Below, in pieces: positions 36,505-45,658 of a stretch of 64,000 nt of DNA. The notes under the pieces were generated by a model. That model was not told where the DNA came from. It saw only the letters and a program-made list of their open reading frames with translations, and did not search any database. Made by a program: the position numbers and the translations under genes. Source of the DNA: Bacteroidales bacterium UBA5833 (GTDB lineage Bacteria > Bacteroidota > Bacteroidia > Bacteroidales > Lentimicrobiaceae). The stretch covers positions 12,248-76,247 of the forward strand of contig DJGZ01000051.1 in assembly GCA_002433025.1 (NCBI GenBank), written 5' to 3'. Every line of letters begins with the position of its first letter. Position 1 is the stretch's first letter.

Positions 36505-39500
36505 CTACCTGATTTCAACCCTGATTCCTTCCGAATGGGCTGAGAACTCTGGAGCATACAGGCATTGAACGGTATTGACCCCGTTTGAGAAAATACCTTT
36601 TTGTGCCGCTGTCAGTGTATATTCAAATACCCAGGTGCCTTTCGGCAGGTAGTTGAAGAAGAAATTCGAAGCAGCATCACGGGTGTTTTCATAATAACCC
36701 AGTCCGCCGTTCCAGCGGAATCCCGAAAGGGCGTTCACAGGCTCGAAGCCTGCGGCCCGCATGCTTTTCAGGTGCACAAATTCCAGGTCGCGGTCGGTGC
36801 GGAGTTCTACCCTCACCACCACCTGCCGGCCAACCATGAGGGGATTGTCTCCGCTGATTTCTTCGAGTACAGGCCCGGCATCGGTATTGGATTTTATATA
36901 AAACCTGCTGCTGATCTTCAGCGGACTGTCGTGTCCCGAAATCTTATCGAGGTTTTCGAAATACTGCCAGTACATGGCACCCCAGGCCGGACCGGCGGTC
37001 GATTTGCTGACTACAATTTTACCCTTTTCAGGCTGAATTTCGCTTCCCTGCCATATGGTTTTCACATAACCAGTGCCGGCTTCAGGTTGGTTGTCCCGCG
37101 ATGCCATATCAATGGGTTTGCCACCCAGTGTTACACTTATACCGGATCCGGTCTGCAGCCAGTCGCCTCCGCGAAGCAGCAGCGCGTAAACGGCATCGGC
37201 GGTTGCGCGTGAGGTAGCCCAGCGTTGCGTCTGTTTCTGCTTCAGCAGCCAGGTTTTCATCTGGTCGACGGCTTTCGGATTGTTGCCAAGTTCTTCGAAC
37301 AGTTCAATCAGCAGGGCCTGGGTTTCTACCGGCGCCTGATGCCAGAAATACCCTCCCCGGTTGTCGCGCCAGTACATGCCCATTTCAGGATGTGTAATTG
37401 CCCGCTCAAGCAGCGATTTCATAATGGCATTGGCCGTTTTAAGATCCCCGGTGCGGCCGGCCCAGAGTGCAATCATTCCCTGAGCGTACAAGCCCTGCGA
37501 AGTCCAGTATTTGCGGGCCTGATTACCAAAATACTCAATTGCTTTCGAAGCTTTATCATCTTTACGGATAACATCCTGCAGATAACTTGCTGCAAACAGG
37601 TATTGCAGATGCTCATGACCGGGATGCTGTTTGTCGAAGTCTTTGGGATTGTCCTTCATAATCCGGGTGTAGTCTTCAATCAACCGCATGCTCAGGTAGT
37701 TGTTGGCCCGGCTGATCATTTCGAGGGACGCTTTGTCCTGCTTCAGATCCATAACTTTCAGATAATGCAGGCGTCCGAAGCCTGTCATTACCAGTTGGGT
37801 AATGTACCGGCTTTCGGGCATGCCCTCAAACCAGGGCCATCCGCCGTTGGCCGACTGCATTTGCTGAAGCTGCTGTTTCGCGGCCTCATGCATGGATGCC
37901 ATGCGGTTTACATCGAACATCAGGGCGATGCGCTGCTTTTGCTCCGACTCGTTCTTTCCTTCCATCAGCCAGGGCGTTTCCTCCAGCACCAGGGCTTTCA
38001 GCTCCTGATTCTTTTCCAGATTCGAAAGCAGGGCATCAGGACTGAGGTTTTTCCAGGTTTCGAAAACGGCACGGATCTTCGGACTGCTGTTTGCAATATA
38101 TGAAGCAAGACTATTGGCATACAGCCGGTTAAACACCGCATCGGAGTTTTCGGTCGTTTGTTCCGCAAGATAGGGGAGGGCCTGCACTGCATACCAGGCC
38201 GGATTGGATGTAAATTCAAGCGTCAGACGGTGGTTCCGTAAGGTCTGGCTTCCACCCGACTGATCAATCAGTCTGCTGAAAGTAAATGATCCGGATTCGT
38301 TTCCGTTGATGGGCAGGGGCAGGGTTTCGGTAACCAGCATACGGTTGGTCAGTACCGGCAGCATCACCTCCTCCCCGTCGCTGTGGTTTCCGGCAACGGC
38401 TGTTATCCGTACCATCACGGCCTCCATCCCTTCGGGTATGGCGATCTCCCATTCCACAACGGTATTGCCGGCTGGTTCAGGTTCAAACGGTTTGGATGAA
38501 AGGGTATTTCCGAAAATGGCATCAACCGGGCTCATGGTCAGGGCATCGAACAGCTCAAGCTTTGCAAGCCCCTGTACCGGATGCCCTGCCAGGCTGCTTA
38601 TTTTAGTCTGAATGGTCATTTTATCGCCTTCGCGGAAAAAGCGGGGCAGGTTTGGCGTTACCATCAACTCTTTGCGGGTGACCACCTCTTTGCTGAACAG
38701 ACCGTAACGCAGGCTTTCCGTATGTGCCAGACCCATGAAATTCCAGCGGGTGAGCGCCTCGGGTACGGTGAATTCCACCCAGACCTCTCCTTCCGCATTG
38801 GTGGTAAGGTGGGGGTAAAAGAATGCCGTTTCGTTAAGATTACGCCTGATTTGCGGGGGCTCAGCCTGTTTTCCGGCTCCGGCCTCTGCCGGCGTCTGAT
38901 CGCTGATCAGGCCATCGGCATCATCCGCAGTTGGAGCAACAGCCATTGCCTCAGGCATGCTTTCTTGCATGTTTTTCATCATTCCTGCACTTCTTCCCGC
39001 AGCAAACCGCTGGAATCCTCCATACATGCCGTATCCGAACCAGTTTAAAGCGTCATAGCTACGGATTACCGGATAATCAGGTCCGGTGGTCTGTCCCGGA
39101 AGGGTATAGCCTGGACTGCTGGCAAATGCGTTCCGGGTTTCCCACTCCGGATTGTTGTATCGCCTTTCTGATAGGTTGAAATACCAGTTGTGCGGCAGGA
39201 TGGCATCAAGGGAAGCATCGTACATTCCGGCCAGCAGTTCCGCATTCAGCGGCTTTTCACCGGGATCCGTAATTTTCAGTTTCCATTTTTCGGTACCCCC
39301 GGGCAGAAGCGGACTCCGGAAGGTCTCAAACGCCACATTGAGCTGATTCCGGCTGTCGGGGATAGTCACAGCGGTTGAATAATGATAGCTGCGGTTATCG
39401 TAAATCAGGGTCAGACTGATTTTTATTTCTCCGGTAAAAGTCTCCGGAATTTTATAGGAAAGCACCGCCTGGGCCTGTGAAATCTTTATCCGTTCACGGT

Positions 39501-42500
39501 AAACCGATTGCTCCTGCATCATCACTTCAAAATACAGCCGGGCATTTTTCAGCGCTGAAGCTGTCAGTAAGCGGATTGTTTCCCCTGCTTTCGGGGCCGG
39601 GGTAAGCAAATATGCCCACAAAGCCTCATTTGCCGGCGCTTTTTTCGATTCCGGTGAAATGACCCGTACCACTTTATCAACCGTGACCCGCTCACCGAAT
39701 GTATCCAGGGCGCTCAGGCGGACCAGGTAGCGGCCCGGCTCCCATTTATCCAGCCCCGCGAAGGAAACCATGCTGTCCGTTGAGGTATGATAGTTCTTCC
39801 TGAAAACGGGTTTCCCCTTTTCGCCCGGTGATTCATCTTCGTTTAGAAAAACGTCGGAAGGCAGCCTGCGGATAAACTCTTCACGGGAATAGACAGCCGT
39901 ATCCGGTGCAGACCATAAGCGCGGGCGGGTTATACGGGCAGGCTCCTTCAGGGTAAATACCTCCACGCTTACCTCAACCGGGGTTTTTTCACCGTTCAGA
40001 TTGGTGGTGCTAAGTTTATAACTGCTCCCCGCTTCCCGGTTGATGATTTCGGGTACCGACAATTCAGCCAGCAGCGCTTTGTTGCTTACCTGTACCACCG
40101 TTGTCGCCGAACGGGTCTCCCCGTTGATATCGGTTACATCCGAATAGATGGTATAGGTGAATAGCGGGTTGTTTTTCAGCTGTGCCTGCGGATCGGGCAT
40201 GGCCGTGAAACTGATCGAAAATGTGCCATCCGGTTCCGTAACAAGGGTTCCGTTGGCTATTTCACTTGCAGGCCGGTGAAACGGATAAAAACCCCATCCA
40301 AACCTGAAAAACGGCCATGAAACCGAACGTACCACCCGGTAACTGACCACCGCACCGCTTACCGGAACTCCGGTATAACTTTCGGCCCTGCCCGGAACAG
40401 TAACCTGTTCATTCAGCCGGTAACTGCCTTTTACAGGCATAAATTCCACTTCAAACTTCGGCCGTTTGTATTCTTCCACATTAAAATAAGTACTTCCGCT
40501 TTTATTGTCGATGCGGTACTGGCCGCCCGGACCTGAAACAGGAAGTACGAAAGAACCGCTGAACGAACCGTATTTATTTGAGGTTACTTCAATCGATGAA
40601 AGCTCCCGGCCATTGGCATCGAAAAGCGAAACCACAGACTGGTTGCCGGTCAATATCCGGTTATTGTCCTCTTGCGTACCAACAACTATTCCCTTGAAAT
40701 AAATGGTTTGTCCCGGCCGGTATATGGAGCGGTCGGTAAACAGGAATGTCCGTGTTTTTTCCCCTGTGTTCTGACGGCTGTCGCGGTAGGGTGAAAAATA
40801 GTTCTCGGCTACCAGACGATCATTTCCAAGGGAAAAGTCAAAGGAAAGATTCCTGTAGTTTCGTTCACCGGCGCTTTTCACCAGGAACATACCTTCGGCA
40901 TCGCTGTGGTAAACATCCCCGTTTTTGCGCTCATTGCTGCGTGTACGGTAATTATACTCTCGGGTAAAGGTCTGGATTTTAACATCTTTAACTGGCTCGC
41001 CGGTTTCCCGGTTCAGCACCCTGAAAACGCCTGAACCATCGGTGTTTCTGCGGTTTACATAGCTGAGGGCCGATGACCAGAAGTCCTGCATGGCAACCGG
41101 ACTGCTTTTCGGGTCGAAAGCGCTGTTGGAAGATACAATCAGGAGGTGGTATCCCGCTTCGGTGGCCGGATGGATTGCCTCGATGCTGTGATTTTTGTAA
41201 TCTCCGGTTTCGGGGAGACGGATATTCCACTCTCTCAGGGATTTTAATTTCAGGTATTTTTCAGCCGAACGTTCGCTGTAAAGTTCCTGTTTCACATTGA
41301 TATGCTCGTCGTAGTCTAATTCTATCAACCGGAACCAAAGTTGGGGGATATTCCTGAAGGTTACCAGCATCGGAAACTCCCTGCCGGGGACCACTTCTCT
41401 GTTCAGGGTGATGTCCAGCGAAGGTGCTTCGATTGAATTCAGGATAATTTTACAATTTTTTGCTCCATCGCTGTCCGGATATTGATCAATGGCTTTCAGG
41501 CACCATTCGCGGGCAATCACGTAATAACGGCCGGTTTCCTCTCCCGGGACATCAAAATTCTCTTCTTTTTCCTGCCAGAAGCGGGCAATTTTTTCGATTA
41601 CATCGGCGGCAACAGCATTGCCCCTGTATTTTTCCTCCAGCCGGAGCAGGGTGGCCAGGTACAGGCTGTCGGCCGACCTTACGTTCCCGTTGGTTCTTAC
41701 AAAACCGAGGCGTTTAAGTGCGGCATCCATCAGCGGAAGCGGGTCGACGGAGCCGGAGTGGAATTTTTCGACCGCCTGCGCGATCTTTAACGCCTGATAA
41801 TGAAAGGAGAGGGTATCGGATGTTTGTATGGTAAGTTCTGTAAACACCACGGATTCAGCCAGCATGCCGGGATCCTGCATTGTAAAAGGCCTTACGGGGC
41901 GGGTAATGGAGGCTTCGTCATTCATATAGAAATCGATGGCCCTGTGTGCCAGGAAGTCATAAAGCGTTGGCCGGAATTTTTTCGATCCTTCCGCGGTTTC
42001 CAGTATGGGGTCGTACCCTTTCAGCGAAACCGATTGCAGAAGGCCGGCATTTGCAAGAGAGGCACTATATAGCTGTGAAACCTTTTCCACAAAGCGGCGG
42101 GCATCCCAGGTCGCCATGTCCGTTGACCGGTCATTGTGTACGACGGTCTGACCGAGGATGCGGTAGCGGTTTTGCTGATAATACTGCCAATAGAGCTCGG
42201 CCAGCATCGAGTTCAGCACCTGCCGGGCCGGTTCCGCTTTTAAGGACAGATTTTTTTCTGTTTCACCGATATACTTTTCAATGAAATTTTCCTCGAAATC
42301 GCCGCGCAGTCTTAATTGATAGATCGATGCCTTCAGGAATTCCGGCATATCGCCCTTCTTTTCCGTTTCCGGAAGGTAGGCGTTCACCAGATCCAGCGCC
42401 GATTGCGGAAGCCCCTGCGCTACCAGGGAGTCAACCGTTTTCCAAAATCCGTTGCCGTTGCCGCTTGTTGTCATCCCCTGATCAGGTTTAGCGGTTGCGG

Positions 42501-42582
42501 ATTGTGAATGAAGGAAACCCAGGGCAATGGCTGTTACCATGACAAATAACAGGCTGATAGCCAGAAAAATATACTTTTTCAT
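36505..42582 (-). CDS. Alpha-2-macroglobulin-like protein without thioester
   Basis: 2025 residues with an N-terminal signal or membrane anchor (KKYIFLAISLLFVMVTAIALG). The MG2 region reads TDRSIYRPGQTIYFKGIVV (about residue 615), followed by the macroglobulin beta domains, a bait-like low-complexity stretch near 1200, the A2M domain (FFYPHLTTNAEGEVWVEF) and the alpha/alpha thioester-domain toroid. Where family members have the CxEQ thioester, the aligned segment here is ENSDAVFNRLYAN, with Asn1479 in place of Cys. So it cannot form the covalent bond and, if it traps proteases, does so mechanically. It is probably a periplasmic defence or structural factor. Confidence 0.9.
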   Translation of the reverse strand: MKKYIFLAISLLFVMVTAIALGFLHSQSATAKPDQGMTTSGNGNGFWKTVDSLVAQGLPQSALDLVNAYLPETEKKGDMPEFLKASIYQLRLRGDFEENFIEKYIGETEKNLSLKAEPARQVLNSMLAELYWQYYQQNRYRILGQTVVHNDRSTDMATWDARRFVEKVSQLYSASLANAGLLQSVSLKGYDPILETAEGSKKFRPTLYDFLAHRAIDFYMNDEASITRPVRPFTMQDPGMLAESVVFTELTIQTSDTLSFHYQALKIAQAVEKFHSGSVDPLPLMDAALKRLGFVRTNGNVRSADSLYLATLLRLEEKYRGNAVAADVIEKIARFWQEKEENFDVPGEETGRYYVIAREWCLKAIDQYPDSDGAKNCKIILNSIEAPSLDITLNREVVPGREFPMLVTFRNIPQLWFRLIELDYDEHINVKQELYSERSAEKYLKLKSLREWNIRLPETGDYKNHSIEAIHPATEAGYHLLIVSSNSAFDPKSSPVAMQDFWSSALSYVNRRNTDGSGVFRVLNRETGEPVKDVKIQTFTREYNYRTRSNERKNGDVYHSDAEGMFLVKSAGERNYRNLSFDFSLGNDRLVAENYFSPYRDSRQNTGEKTRTFLFTDRSIYRPGQTIYFKGIVVGTQEDNNRILTGNQSVVSLFDANGRELSSIEVTSNKYGSFSGSFVLPVSGPGGQYRIDNKSGSTYFNVEEYKRPKFEVEFMPVKGSYRLNEQVTVPGRAESYTGVPVSGAVVSYRVVRSVSWPFFRFGWGFYPFHRPASEIANGTLVTEPDGTFSISFTAMPDPQAQLKNNPLFTYTIYSDVTDINGETRSATTVVQVSNKALLAELSVPEIINREAGSSYKLSTTNLNGEKTPVEVSVEVFTLKEPARITRPRLWSAPDTAVYSREEFIRRLPSDVFLNEDESPGEKGKPVFRKNYHTSTDSMVSFAGLDKWEPGRYLVRLSALDTFGERVTVDKVVRVISPESKKAPANEALWAYLLTPAPKAGETIRLLTASALKNARLYFEVMMQEQSVYRERIKISQAQAVLSYKIPETFTGEIKISLTLIYDNRSYHYSTAVTIPDSRNQLNVAFETFRSPLLPGGTEKWKLKITDPGEKPLNAELLAGMYDASLDAILPHNWYFNLSERRYNNPEWETRNAFASSPGYTLPGQTTGPDYPVIRSYDALNWFGYGMYGGFQRFAAGRSAGMMKNMQESMPEAMAVAPTADDADGLISDQTPAEAGAGKQAEPPQIRRNLNETAFFYPHLTTNAEGEVWVEFTVPEALTRWNFMGLAHTESLRYGLFSKEVVTRKELMVTPNLPRFFREGDKMTIQTKISSLAGHPVQGLAKLELFDALTMSPVDAIFGNTLSSKPFEPEPAGNTVVEWEIAIPEGMEAVMVRITAVAGNHSDGEEVMLPVLTNRMLVTETLPLPINGNESGSFTFSRLIDQSGGSQTLRNHRLTLEFTSNPAWYAVQALPYLAEQTTENSDAVFNRLYANSLASYIANSSPKIRAVFETWKNLSPDALLSNLEKNQELKALVLEETPWLMEGKNESEQKQRIALMFDVNRMASMHEAAKQQLQQMQSANGGWPWFEGMPESRYITQLVMTGFGRLHYLKVMDLKQDKASLEMISRANNYLSMRLIEDYTRIMKDNPKDFDKQHPGHEHLQYLFAASYLQDVIRKDDKASKAIEYFGNQARKYWTSQGLYAQGMIALWAGRTGDLKTANAIMKSLLERAITHPEMGMYWRDNRGGYFWHQAPVETQALLIELFEELGNNPKAVDQMKTWLLKQKQTQRWATSRATADAVYALLLRGGDWLQTGSGISVTLGGKPIDMASRDNQPEAGTGYVKTIWQGSEIQPEKGKIVVSKSTAGPAWGAMYWQYFENLDKISGHDSPLKISSRFYIKSNTDAGPVLEEISGDNPLMVGRQVVVRVELRTDRDLEFVHLKSMRAAGFEPVNALSGFRWNGGLGYYENTRDAASNFFFNYLPKGTWVFEYTLTAAQKGIFSNGVNTVQCLYAPEFSAHSEGIRVEIR

Positions 42583-42687
42583 AAGAAGAATTTGTTATTT
42601 TCAATTCAAAGAAATTTATGAGATTTCAGTATCCCTCCGAGCGGGTAATTATTAGATGCAAGTTACGGCTTAATTCCATAAGCATCG

Positions 42688-43530
42688 CTATTTCTTTGAT
42701 GCTGCGCCGTTTCCGTTACCTGAAGGCACTTTCGAAGAAAGGGGATTTCTCAGGCCTTGGTAACTGATGAGTTCCATTTTTACGGAACCAACGATGACCG
42801 CCGATTTCACCATTACCGGAAGGCGGTTGAGGTCGTCGGTGATGTACAATTCCATGGGATAAGGCTCGCTGAATACTTCGCCTTTGATGACCATGGGCTT
42901 AAATTTCAGGCAATTGAAAGTGCCGAGTTCGGTTTTTATTTGTTCACGCCCCAGGAAAACGATTTTGGATACATACAGGGAGTCGTCGAGGAAAAACGGG
43001 AGGGGAAAGGATTCATTTGGCTTTACCCCGGTAATGTCGAGGGTACGTGCATAATAGAAAACGGAGAGTATGTCCTGGGTGTTTTCGGGAATCTTCTTAA
43101 CGGCATTCCGGCTTATGGCCAGGCCGTTGTTTTGCCTGAAGGTAACTTCATCGTCTTTCTTGTAACCTCCTTCGCGGGTGCGGCGGATAAAATACCAGGG
43201 AATCAGTGCCTCACGGTCGATAAAGGTTTCAAACCGGTCGTTTACCTTAAAAAACAGGTTAAAAGCACCCTTCGACTGCCCGGTGCCAATCACGTGGTAA
43301 GTTTCACGGCCGCTTTTGGTTACCGGTTTATTCTTTACTTCAAGTTTTGCTTCACCGGCAGTTACTTTACCGGTAAGCAATGAATGGTAATACACCCTGA
43401 AAGTCAGCTTTTCACCATGGCCAAAGGCGGTGTTGTCCACTTTCCGGTAGGGCTGGGAATAAACCGTACCAACTGTCAGTACCATTATGGTGAAAAGAAG
43501 ATACCCGGATATATTTCGCCTTTTATTCAT
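42688..43530 (-). CDS. Exported DUF3108 protein
   Basis: 280 residues from ATG 43530. The frame is open to 43596, but the promoter's -7 box is at 43594-43601, so the longer start would not be in the mRNA. The chosen start gives a good signal peptide (ISGYLLFTIMVLTVGTVYSQ). The mature protein shows DUF3108 features: FGHGEKLTFRVYYHSLLTG near the start, and a lipocalin-like series of strands (ELYITDDLNRLPVMVKSAV) at the end. Function unknown; a periplasmic or outer-membrane role is likely. Downstream on the strand is the A2M-like gene, 105 bases away. Confidence 0.85.
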   Translation of the reverse strand: MNKRRNISGYLLFTIMVLTVGTVYSQPYRKVDNTAFGHGEKLTFRVYYHSLLTGKVTAGEAKLEVKNKPVTKSGRETYHVIGTGQSKGAFNLFFKVNDRFETFIDREALIPWYFIRRTREGGYKKDDEVTFRQNNGLAISRNAVKKIPENTQDILSVFYYARTLDITGVKPNESFPLPFFLDDSLYVSKIVFLGREQIKTELGTFNCLKFKPMVIKGEVFSEPYPMELYITDDLNRLPVMVKSAVIVGSVKMELISYQGLRNPLSSKVPSGNGNGAASKK

Positions 43531-43593
43531 CAGACCTGTTTTCTGCAAAGTTTGCAAAAAGTGTTCCAAAACGGGGAATTGCCTTTTGTTTAA

Positions 43594-43601
43594 CAAATAT
43601 A
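43594..43601 (-). promoter_or_regulatory. Promoter of the DUF3108 gene
   Basis: Minus strand TATATTTG, 63 bases upstream of ATG 43530; it decides the start codon of that gene. Confidence 0.65.
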
Positions 43602-43763
43602 CGGGATCAATGTTACTTGTAAAAAGGAGAATCGGGTGTTAACAGAATTACACAAAAACCTCTGTTCCGTCATAAGAAGGGACCTTGAAGTAATCCTGCC
43701 GGGAATGTACAGGCGGATGATTGGTTATACGGACATGGCGGGGTGCGGAGGATAAAATTCCTG

Positions 43764-43890
43764 TTACACCGCTACATTCGCGATTTTTCCCGGCACCGCA
43801 ATAATCTGTTTGAGCGGCTTTCCTACAGGCCATTTGGCCGATTCGGATGTGATGTTATGGCATTTTCTGTTTCAGGGACCGGAAGGCCAG
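43764..43890 (-). pseudogene. Frameshifted remnant of a second leuS 3' end
   Basis: On the minus strand the last 24 codons up to a TAA at 43766-43764 read AKWPVGKPLKQIIAVPGKIA then NVAV, against AKWLEGKPPRKIIVVPGKIV then NVVI at the end of leuS. About 80 per cent of 78 bases match by eye. Further upstream the match continues (CTTCCGG and GAAAATGCC blocks) but a one-base deletion breaks the frame. The fragment lies 1.9 kb beyond the true leuS end, on the other side of the glycosyltransferase gene. No complete gene is present here. Confidence 0.8.
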
Positions 43891-43945
43891 GCGGTGTTTA
43901 TGCTTGAAATGGACCTTTAACGGTAACAATATACTCCGGTTAATT

Positions 43946-45571
43946 TTAGTCTGAGTTCCTGGCATTATTTGCCGTTACACGGCAGACATAAACTGTATCT
44001 ATGGGTTTTAATGTGAGGCTCCAGGGGGCGATTTTCATCGAAGAAGAATAGAGACTGCCAAAATTGTTACCGGAGAAAAAGGTCAGCGGACAGAATTCTT
44101 CATAATACTTTCCGGTTATTTCCAGGGTAAGGTTTTTACTGAAATCCTGCCTCGGTATATTGGCCGGATAGATGAATACATCGCCGGGCCTGACTTCAGG
44201 AGTTCCTGTTTCATACTGTTTTAATCCGTAACTTGTTGTATACCACTGCCAGCCCCAGTGGCCGGCTGTCCAAACGCCGGCAGGTTGCAGTGCTGCAGAT
44301 TTCTCCGCCATTCTTCTGTAGAATCCCGCGTAAGTATAATCTGAAACTCCAAGCATAAGACCCATGAAAACAGTTGCTGCCAGCGAAAGCCTGTTTATTG
44401 CTTTCCCTGAATTTTCAAATATCCCGGATGTGAAAAGCAAAATAAAAGGAAGTATCAGCAGAATGTGTCTGGTTGCCATAAAAGGGGCAAAAAGTATCAT
44501 AAATGACGCCAGTGCAGCGGCAAAAAGGAATATGGTAAATGCTCCGGTACTGATATACTGCTGAAACCCGTTTTTCCGGGATTCTGTCAGGAATTTGCTG
44601 AGAAGCACGGTAAAAACAATCAGTCCGTTCAGGACAAACAGAACATTGAACAGATCGCTTAAACCTGATTCGGGGACAAAACCCATGGCAAAAGCAATGA
44701 CCAGCAGGAGAAAGAGGGAAAATAAGACAAATATGCCGGTTCGCACGAATGGCCTCTTCAGGCAGCCATAAACCATAGCAGCCGAAAAAAATGCCATTGA
44801 GCCGGTGGCAGCCAGAAAAGACCATAAGCGATTGATGTGCAGCCCGCTTCTGGGCCTGTCAAGAAAATGAACAGAACCATATTCCATGAAATTCCACACC
44901 GACCAGAGAGAAAGCATGCCCAAAGGGATCAGCAGCACCACCAGGAATTTGTATTCCCGCCGGATGATAATCACCAGCGTTAGCACGACAAGCAGGGGCA
45001 AAACGGAGTATTTTATAAGCAATCCAATACCCATAAAAAGTGCGGAAAAACCATATCCGATGCCTTTACTATCTCCTTCTGCCCTGACCAGAAAAAGTGC
45101 GGCCGCCAGCACCGTCACCAGTAAAGGGACATCGGTCATCAGGTTCTGGTTTACTACCAACGCCGGGTTCAATGCAAACAACACCAACAGGAGGCTTCCA
45201 TTATTAAGCCTCAGCCTGTCTGTTAATTTTCTGAACAGAAGCAAGGCCAGCAAGGTAAATGCCGACATAAACAGGTGTAATGCTGTTTCGCCGGCACCCA
45301 ACAGCGAAATCGCCAGGGCAAGCAGGTAGAAAAACAGCGGAGGCTGGTTGTGGGTGTAGAGCGGGGTTGGATAATCCAGCCAGTTGATGTTACCCGACAT
45401 GGGTGCAGCAGGGTGTTCCCTGATCCACAACGCGGCTTCCAGGTGAAAGGTGTCGTCGATGTGATAGGCCTTGCTGATGTTTATGGCCGTTAATACCACC
45501 CACAACAGGAGTATCAGGTAGTTACGGTTACTGCTGTCAGTTACCGGATGATTTTCGGGCAAATCAGACAT
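43946..45571 (-). CDS. GT-C (GT39/ArnT-like) membrane glycosyltransferase
   Basis: 541 residues with about 11-12 membrane helices. The first luminal loop carries HIDDTFHLEAALWI (about residue 37) with an acidic pair where GT-C enzymes keep the catalytic Asp, and YTHNQPPLFFYLLALA follows as in the PMT/ArnT group. Such enzymes use polyprenyl-phosphate sugars to glycosylate lipids or proteins outside the cytoplasm. The acceptor is unknown. It is sandwiched between leuS and a decayed second leuS tail, so it probably came in by insertion or duplication at that point. It starts 87 bases after the leuS stop. Confidence 0.82.
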   Translation of the reverse strand: MSDLPENHPVTDSSNRNYLILLLWVVLTAINISKAYHIDDTFHLEAALWIREHPAAPMSGNINWLDYPTPLYTHNQPPLFFYLLALAISLLGAGETALHLFMSAFTLLALLLFRKLTDRLRLNNGSLLLVLFALNPALVVNQNLMTDVPLLVTVLAAALFLVRAEGDSKGIGYGFSALFMGIGLLIKYSVLPLLVVLTLVIIIRREYKFLVVLLIPLGMLSLWSVWNFMEYGSVHFLDRPRSGLHINRLWSFLAATGSMAFFSAAMVYGCLKRPFVRTGIFVLFSLFLLLVIAFAMGFVPESGLSDLFNVLFVLNGLIVFTVLLSKFLTESRKNGFQQYISTGAFTIFLFAAALASFMILFAPFMATRHILLILPFILLFTSGIFENSGKAINRLSLAATVFMGLMLGVSDYTYAGFYRRMAEKSAALQPAGVWTAGHWGWQWYTTSYGLKQYETGTPEVRPGDVFIYPANIPRQDFSKNLTLEITGKYYEEFCPLTFFSGNNFGSLYSSSMKIAPWSLTLKPIDTVYVCRVTANNARNSD

Positions 45572-45658
45572 CTGATTTATGACTAAGGTTCACTATTTAA
45601 GCCTGATACTGAGCGGATCATGTTCTTTACAGCCTCTTCCTGCCAGCCGGCGAATATT

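Noticed and set aside
43648..43833. 61-codon minus-strand frame as a separate small gene
   Set aside because: The DNA here is the leuS tail remnant in a shifted frame, so the peptide is meaningless.
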